NCBI GenBank assembly: GCA_965214585.1
Contig: OZ243957.1
Location: forward strand, 2,666,001 to 2,730,000
Length of the DNA: 64,000 nt
Direction of reading: 5' to 3'
From: JAHCHG01 sp965214585
Lineage (GTDB): Bacteria; Acidobacteriota; Blastocatellia; Pyrinomonadales; Pyrinomonadaceae
Part shown: positions 59,144-64,000 of the stretch, in pieces
Numbering within the stretch: position 1 is the first letter of the stretch
How the letters are laid out: each line of letters starts with the position of its first letter
The notes under the pieces: generated by a model
Databases searched by the model: none
Told to the model about the DNA's origin: nothing
What the model saw: only the letters and a program-made list of their open reading frames with translations
Translations under genes and position numbers: made by a program

Positions 59144-61513
59144 ATGAGATATTCAGAGTGCCGAAAATTACACGTCCGTTTTTTGCTGTTTGCCGCTGCC
59201 GTCTGCATCGGTTTAGCCTTTACCGCTTGCAGCAGCGCGTCAAAAGAAAATCATTTGGTTCGCGGCGAAGAATATTTGCAGAAGCGCAAATATGAAGAAG
59301 CCGTGATGGAATTTCGCGCGGCTTCCGACATTGATAAAGATTCGGCGGAAGCGCATTGGGGTTTGGCTCGCGCTTACGAGCAGCTCGGAAAATTTTACGA
59401 AACAATCGAAGAACTTCGCCAAGTTACAACCTTAAATCCCGAAAATCTCGAAGCCAAAGCAAAACTCGGAAATTATTACCTGCTTTTTAATCCGCCTCAA
59501 ACCGACGAAACCGAAAAACTCTTAAAAGACATATTCGCCCGCAATCCCAATTTTATCGAAGGACACATTTTGAAAGCGAGCCTTTGGGCAATTCAGGGAA
59601 AATCCGAAAATGAAATTGTCGGTGTCTTGAATAAGGCGATTTCGCTTGAGTCGAAACGCACGGAATCTTATATGAGTCTGGCGCGTTATTTTATGAAAAC
59701 CGGAAAGGCGGAAAAGGCTGAAAATGCGATTCAAAAGGGAATTGCCGCAAATCCGAATGTTGCGCTCGGCTACACCGAATACGGCAGATTTCTGGTTTTT
59801 GCGGATCGTTCCGCCGAAGCCGAACGGCAGTTTACCAAAGCAATCGAAGTCGAGCCGAAAAATGTCGAAGCCAGACTTGCCCAAGCGGAATATTACGTCG
59901 GCGAAAAAGCCTATCCGAAAGCCGAACATACATATAAAGAACTTATCAAATCGGAACAGAACAGTTCGGAAAGCCGTATGGAACTGGCGAATTTTTATGA
60001 CCGCATCGGCGAAGACGAACGGGCAGTTAATGTTTTCAATCAAATTTTAAAAGATGCCCCGGAATACGTCCGCGCTCGTTATCGTCTGGGCGAAATTTAT
60101 CTGAACCGAAAGGAATCGGCGAAAGTAAATGAACAGGTCGAGTATCTTCTGAATTTGAACGATACGGATGTCGAGGCTCTGACGCTTCTCGCGCGAGTTC
60201 GCTTGCAGGAAGGAAATGCCGAAGAAGCGATCAAGAGTCTGGAAGAGATTCTGAAAAAACAGCCGAGCCGGAGAGATGCTCTGTATTATATGACGCAGGC
60301 GCGGATTCAAGCCGGACAGATTGATCAGGCGCGGGCGTTCGTCGGCGATCTGGAAAAGTATCATTCGGGTTATCTGAAAACGAAATTGCTGAAAATTCAG
60401 TTGAGTTTTGCAAGCGGCGAAACCGAAATCGCTTTACAGCAGGCAAATGAACTGCTGCGCGATTTGAAAAACGCCCAGCCGAATCAGGAAAATGACGGGA
60501 AAAGTCTGAGCGAGATGAGATTTCGCGCACTAACGGCTCGCGGTCTGGCAAATCTGCAATTTGGCAAGATAAGCGAGGCTAAAGTGGATTTGCAAAAAGT
60601 TTACGAACTTGCGCCGAATTCCGCCGCCGCGCTTATCAATCTTGCAAAGGTTAATACTGCTCAGGGAAATTCGGCGGAAGCTCTGAATTTTTACGAAAAG
60701 GCTCTCGCTTGGGACGACAAAAATTTTGACGCTTTAAGCGGCGTGATCGGAGTTTTAACCGGGAAAAAGGATTTCGGGCGGGCGCATCGGAAAATAGACG
60801 AAGCGTTGGGAAAAAATGCCGCACAGAACACGAATGCGGCGGCTCTGCATTATTTGAAATCCGATGTGTTCAAAGCGGAAGGCAATCTCGAAGCGGCTGA
60901 AAACGAACTGAAAAAGATTTTTTCATTAGATGAAAATTATCTGCCCGCTTATTCGGCTTACGCGGCGATTTTGATGAAGCGAAACCAATTGAATCAAGCC
61001 GTCGAACAATATAAAAAATCAATCGAGAAGAAACCTTCGGCTTCGGTTTACGCGCTGCTCGGCATTCTCGAAGACACGCGCGGAAACGCCGCTGCCGCCG
61101 AGCAGAATTACCGCAAGGCTCTGGAAATTGATCCGAAAATGCCGATTGCGGCGAACAATCTGGCGTGGCTGATCGCGGAAAAGCAGGGAAATCTGGACGA
61201 AGCGTTAAAACTTGCACAGACAGCCGTTGACCGAAATCAGAATGTCGCCGGATATTATGATACGCTCGGTTGGGTTTATCACAAAAAAGGTCTGCATCTG
61301 CCGGCAGTCGAGCAGCTTAGAAAAGCCGTCGCCCTCGACGATGCGGAAGCGGGAAATTCCGAACCGGCGTATCGTCTGCGTTTGGGAATCGCGCTCGCGT
61401 CTTCGGGCGACAAAGATTCGGCGAAGCGCGAAGTGGCGGTTTCTCTGCAAAACGGAAGCCGTCTGACGCGCAGGGAAGTGCAGGAAGCGAAAAATCTTCT
61501 GGCGGGTTTGTAG
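59144..61513 (+). CDS. TPR-repeat lipoprotein (PrsT-like, XrtA/PEP-CTERM locus)
   Basis: From ATG 59144 the protein has 789 residues. The N-terminus is a lipoprotein signal with lipobox FTAC (Cys about residue 27), then TPR repeats along nearly the whole length (units like EEAVMEFRAASDIDKDSAEAH and AAEQNYRKALEIDPKMP). This fits the PrsT group of TPR proteins found with exosortase systems. An ORF opens at 58961 but those codons (MPPGLFEN) precede the lipobox, so I discount them. Anchored in a membrane facing the periplasm, it probably scaffolds polysaccharide machinery. Confidence 0.88.
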   Translation: MRYSECRKLHVRFLLFAAAVCIGLAFTACSSASKENHLVRGEEYLQKRKYEEAVMEFRAASDIDKDSAEAHWGLARAYEQLGKFYETIEELRQVTTLNPENLEAKAKLGNYYLLFNPPQTDETEKLLKDIFARNPNFIEGHILKASLWAIQGKSENEIVGVLNKAISLESKRTESYMSLARYFMKTGKAEKAENAIQKGIAANPNVALGYTEYGRFLVFADRSAEAERQFTKAIEVEPKNVEARLAQAEYYVGEKAYPKAEHTYKELIKSEQNSSESRMELANFYDRIGEDERAVNVFNQILKDAPEYVRARYRLGEIYLNRKESAKVNEQVEYLLNLNDTDVEALTLLARVRLQEGNAEEAIKSLEEILKKQPSRRDALYYMTQARIQAGQIDQARAFVGDLEKYHSGYLKTKLLKIQLSFASGETEIALQQANELLRDLKNAQPNQENDGKSLSEMRFRALTARGLANLQFGKISEAKVDLQKVYELAPNSAAALINLAKVNTAQGNSAEALNFYEKALAWDDKNFDALSGVIGVLTGKKDFGRAHRKIDEALGKNAAQNTNAAALHYLKSDVFKAEGNLEAAENELKKIFSLDENYLPAYSAYAAILMKRNQLNQAVEQYKKSIEKKPSASVYALLGILEDTRGNAAAAEQNYRKALEIDPKMPIAANNLAWLIAEKQGNLDEALKLAQTAVDRNQNVAGYYDTLGWVYHKKGLHLPAVEQLRKAVALDDAEAGNSEPAYRLRLGIALASSGDKDSAKREVAVSLQNGSRLTRREVQEAKNLLAGL

Positions 61514-61543
61514 TATTTCTTTGAACGGAGGATTGGGAAAAAA

Positions 61544-61726
61544 ATGTTTTTGAATTTAATTTTACTGCAAGCGGCAAAGGGAAATCTGATTTTGGGTGTT
61601 ATGCCCGAATCGCTCGGTTTGCTGGTTTTTGGAGTTATTTTGGTCGGTTCGACAATTGTTGTGCGGCGCGTTTTGAGCGAAGCGGAAGAGGCATTGGAAA
61701 GTGAACAAAAGGAGTCAGGCAAATAA
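61544..61726 (+). CDS. Small membrane protein with PEP-CTERM-like core
   Basis: A 60-residue protein with an ACGGAGGA ribosome site. After an N-terminal hydrophobic stretch come Met20-Pro21-Glu22-Ser23, a hydrophobic helix (24-40, LGLLVFGVILVGSTIVV), Arg41-Arg42, and an 18-residue acidic tail (SEAEEALESEQKE). Pro-Glu-x, helix, Arg-Arg is the order of a PEP-CTERM sorting signal, but true signals end close to the arginines. It sits between the TPR lipoprotein and the Wzz gene, whose ATG follows its stop by 1 nt. Confidence 0.75.
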   Translation: MFLNLILLQAAKGNLILGVMPESLGLLVFGVILVGSTIVVRRVLSEAEEALESEQKESGK

Positions 61727-61727
61727 G

Positions 61728-63389
61728 ATGAGCGTAGAATTCAGACAGCGAACGGCGGGCGAGTTTTTCAGAGCGTTGAAACGCCGCAAATGGTTGATAA
61801 TACTGCCGATGTTGACGATGACGGCGGCAATCGGCTACGTCGTCAATCAGCTTCCGAGCGTTTACGAATCAAAGACGCTTTTGACGGTTAAACCGCCGAC
61901 GATTTCCGCCGATTTTGTCAAACCGCTTTCGAGCGAAGACATTTCGCAGCGGCTCGAAACGTGGAATCAGGAAGTTTTAAGCCGTTCGTCGCTCGAACCG
62001 ATGGTTGTCAAATACAAACTTTACGAAGCCGAGAGAAACGCCGGAATGGATATGGGACTCATTATTGACAAAATGAGAAACAAAAACATACAGGTCGAGC
62101 CGGAGCGAACCGACAACGAAAAGGTGGCGGCGTTTAAGATTTCGGTCAGAGATCGTTCGCCGGAAAGCGCGAGAAACGTGGCGGCGGAACTTGCCAGCAA
62201 ATACGTCAACGCGCAGGTCACGACTTCGACGGATATTGCCGAAGAAACGCGCGAATTTATTGATAATCAGGTAAATCAGGCGAAAACCGCGCTCGACTCT
62301 CTGGAAAAGGAAAGATTGCAGATAATGATGCAGAACGTCGAAACTCTGCCCGAATCTTCGCAGGGACTTATCGCGCAGCTTGAAGGTTTGCGAAAGCGCG
62401 AGGAAACGATTGCCAGCGAAAAGGAAAATTTGCAGACGGAAAAAGGACGCTTAAACGACAGCATTCGCGCTTTAAATAGCCAAGCGCGGATTATTGAAGA
62501 TTTCGGCGAAAAGGAAACGCAGAGCGCGATTCAGGATGCGACGAGAATCGAAGACACGCCGGCTTATGCGTTTCTAATTCAAAAACGGGCGGAACTCAGT
62601 TCAAAACTCGAAAATCTGAAACTGACTTTGCGCGAAAAGCATCCCGAAGTTATCAAGGCGACAAACGATATTGATAAAATCAACGATGAGATCAACAAAC
62701 TGAAGCAGAATGTTCAGGCTCGCGTCAAAAGCGCGTCACAGACGAGTTCGCGCAAAGCCGATTTGCAAAAGCAGAATCTGATGATCGAGAAGCAGAAAAA
62801 CGAAAGTCAGATTGCTCAGATTGACGGGCAGATACAGTTTAAGGACGAGGAAATGCGGCAGAATTCGGGACAGATCGCGCTGCTCGAAGCGAAAATAAAT
62901 ACGATTCCGAACGTAACCGTCGCGCTCGAAGGAATTACGGCGCGGTATCAATCGGCAAAGACGACTTACGACGATCTTCTGAAAAAGAAAAACGACGCGA
63001 GTTTGCAGGTTGACCGCGAAAGCAACGCGCAAGGCGAAACGATTCGTGTGCAGGATTCGGCAAATCTGCCGTCGTCGCCGGTTGCGCCGAAACGCGGAAT
63101 GCTGACCGGACTCGGCGCGGTAATCGGTTTGGGATTCGGTCTGTTTTTAGCCGCTTTGTTCGAGATTCCGCGCGTTTTGAAAATTCAGAATATCGAGGAC
63201 GCAAAGCATTATACGGGACTTCCGGTTTTGGCATCCGTTCCGCCGCTTTTGTCGCACGACGAAAGGATTTGGCAGAGGCGTTCGCATTGGCTGAAAGTTC
63301 TGGCGGCAATCGCGGTTGCCGTCGGAGTTATTCCGCTGATTATTCTCGCTCTGCAATTATCGAGAATTTTTGACCGCGTGGTTTCTTAA
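61728..63389 (+). CDS. Wzz/GumC-type chain-length determinant (XrtA-system)
   Basis: Start at ATG 61728 (MSVEFRQRTAGEF); an upstream GTG at 61701 is in frame but lies inside the previous gene. The 553-residue protein has a first membrane helix (about 25-42), a Wzz domain (PSVYESKTLLTVKPP), a long coiled coil (about 190-420, rich in Glu/Lys/Gln), the proline-rich NLPSSPVAPKRGM segment and a second membrane helix (about 465-485), then one more near the C-terminus. The arrangement fits polysaccharide chain-length regulators of exosortase loci. Confidence 0.9.
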   Translation: MSVEFRQRTAGEFFRALKRRKWLIILPMLTMTAAIGYVVNQLPSVYESKTLLTVKPPTISADFVKPLSSEDISQRLETWNQEVLSRSSLEPMVVKYKLYEAERNAGMDMGLIIDKMRNKNIQVEPERTDNEKVAAFKISVRDRSPESARNVAAELASKYVNAQVTTSTDIAEETREFIDNQVNQAKTALDSLEKERLQIMMQNVETLPESSQGLIAQLEGLRKREETIASEKENLQTEKGRLNDSIRALNSQARIIEDFGEKETQSAIQDATRIEDTPAYAFLIQKRAELSSKLENLKLTLREKHPEVIKATNDIDKINDEINKLKQNVQARVKSASQTSSRKADLQKQNLMIEKQKNESQIAQIDGQIQFKDEEMRQNSGQIALLEAKINTIPNVTVALEGITARYQSAKTTYDDLLKKKNDASLQVDRESNAQGETIRVQDSANLPSSPVAPKRGMLTGLGAVIGLGFGLFLAALFEIPRVLKIQNIEDAKHYTGLPVLASVPPLLSHDERIWQRRSHWLKVLAAIAVAVGVIPLIILALQLSRIFDRVVS

Positions 63390-63452
63390 AAAGTTTAGAG
63401 TTCGTATTTCAAAACAAAAATTGAATTTCAGATAGTAAAAGAGAGGCAAAAA

Positions 63453-64000
63453 ATGTATAAAGAATTTTTCGGATTAGAAGATATACCGTTCACATTAACA
63501 CCCGACCCAAGATTTATCGTGTTTACGCCGAGTTATAACGAGGTTTTGGCGAGCCTTTATTACGGCTTGGAAAATGCCAAAGGTTTGATCGTTTTGACGG
63601 GCGAGGTCGGCACGGGAAAAACTACGGCGTTGCGCTGGATTCTGCGGCGGCTTGATTCGTCGGTGCTTGCGGCGTATGTTTTTAATCCGCGTCTTTCGAT
63701 TGATGAATTTTATCATCACGTTACGCAGATGCTCGGCATCAGGGATTGGAACAACAAGGCGGAACTGCTCGAAGAAATGGGCAGAGTTTTGGAAGAACGC
63801 CATCGTCGCGGACTTCGCACCGTTTTGATTATTGACGAAGCGCACGAACTTTCCGATTACGTTCTGGAAGAAATCCGCCTGCTGATGAACTTTGAATCGG
63901 ACAACGCCAAGCATCTGCAAATCGTTTTGACCGGACAGCCGGAACTGCGCGACAAATTAAATCAGGCGAATTTGCGCCAGTTAAAGCAAAGAGTCGCGCT
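63453..64000 (+). CDS. AAA ATPase of the ExeA/GspA-like type, XrtA-associated (partial)
   Basis: An ATG at 63453 starts MYKEFFGLEDIPFTLTPDPR, the typical opening of ExeA-like ATPases, and the frame runs off the right edge after about 182 codons. Walker A is LTGEVGTGKTTALRW (about residue 50) and Walker B is TVLIIDEAHELSD (about 125). Such ATPases accompany the chain-length determinant in exosortase (XrtA) loci. A GAGAGGC precedes the start, 63 bp after the Wzz stop, so the genes are probably cotranscribed. Confidence 0.9.
   Translation, partial: MYKEFFGLEDIPFTLTPDPRFIVFTPSYNEVLASLYYGLENAKGLIVLTGEVGTGKTTALRWILRRLDSSVLAAYVFNPRLSIDEFYHHVTQMLGIRDWNNKAELLEEMGRVLEERHRRGLRTVLIIDEAHELSDYVLEEIRLLMNFESDNAKHLQIVLTGQPELRDKLNQANLRQLKQRVA

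Overview
The window reads as chromosomal DNA of a moderately AT-rich Gram-negative bacterium, most likely an Acidobacteriota of the Blastocatellia/Pyrinomonadaceae type. This is inferred from gene content: an exosortase (XrtA)-type TPR lipoprotein, chain-length determinant and ATPase series, a VWFA-domain protein, a FecR/Trp-rich protein, BshB1, ArsS, and many signal-peptide proteins. No rRNA, phage or CRISPR array was seen. Only one tRNA (Ser, anticodon GCT) was found. Both ends cut through genes: a secreted protein at the left edge and an AAA ATPase at the right edge.

Layout. 1-4.9 kb: partial secreted protein, lipB, a lipoprotein, an esterase, an FMN reductase and a quinone oxidoreductase. 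4.9-13.4 kb: a carbohydrate cluster with a family 2 glycosyltransferase, NodS-like methyltransferase, PIG-L deacetylase, acyl-CoA-dehydrogenase-fold protein, clan-A glycosidase, Crp/Fnr regulator, second glycosyltransferase and UDP-galactopyranose mutase. 13.6-21.4 kb: nitrilase, NAD-binding reductase, a HEAT-repeat/cyclophilin fusion, VWFA protein and amidohydrolase. 21.4-22.3 kb: a REP-associated HUH transposase (RAYT) with a long inverted repeat on each side. 22.3-32.7 kb: bshB1, a stand-alone DsbD-alpha domain, pgeF/acpS, a FecR/Trp-rich protein and an M16 protease pair. 32.9-43.4 kb: Agl23-like and other polytopic membrane proteins, ychF, methyltransferase, sialidase-like protein, gltX, paiB-like gene and tRNA-Ser. 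43.6-49.4 kb: outer-membrane barrel protein, large histidine kinase and class IV aminotransferase. 50.3-53.5 kb: an arsenosugar-type set (ArsS radical SAM, peroxidase-like partner, TIGR04282 glycosyltransferase). 53.8-58.4 kb: HtrA protease and DacB-type carboxypeptidase. 59.1-64 kb: TPR lipoprotein, a 60-residue membrane protein with a PEP-CTERM-like core, Wzz/GumC protein and AAA ATPase, in close order.

The most unusual layer lies between and inside the genes. A family of about 31-nt inverted arms (ends GGCRGAAAC and GGGTGCTG) recurs at seven loci plus one degenerate arm, and two copies flank the RAYT. Different copies, and even the two arms of one copy, carry different central cores. Several copies sit inside further inverted repeats, up to three levels. 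Other hairpin elements keep a constant loop (TTTA/TAAA or TTCCA/AAGAT) on changing stems. Separately, tandem heptamer (once octamer) arrays, like the STRR sequences known from filamentous cyanobacteria, occur at about ten sites. They supply a stop and a start codon in one place, overlap a stop codon elsewhere, and in one membrane protein are translated in frame.

How the genes may work together is inferred from adjacency. The 5-13 kb cluster looks like assembly of an N-modified, acylated, galactofuranose-related glycoconjugate. The 50-53 kb set looks like arsenosugar synthesis. The 59-64 kb set looks like exopolysaccharide/exosortase machinery. All positions and residues were read by eye; no database search was run.
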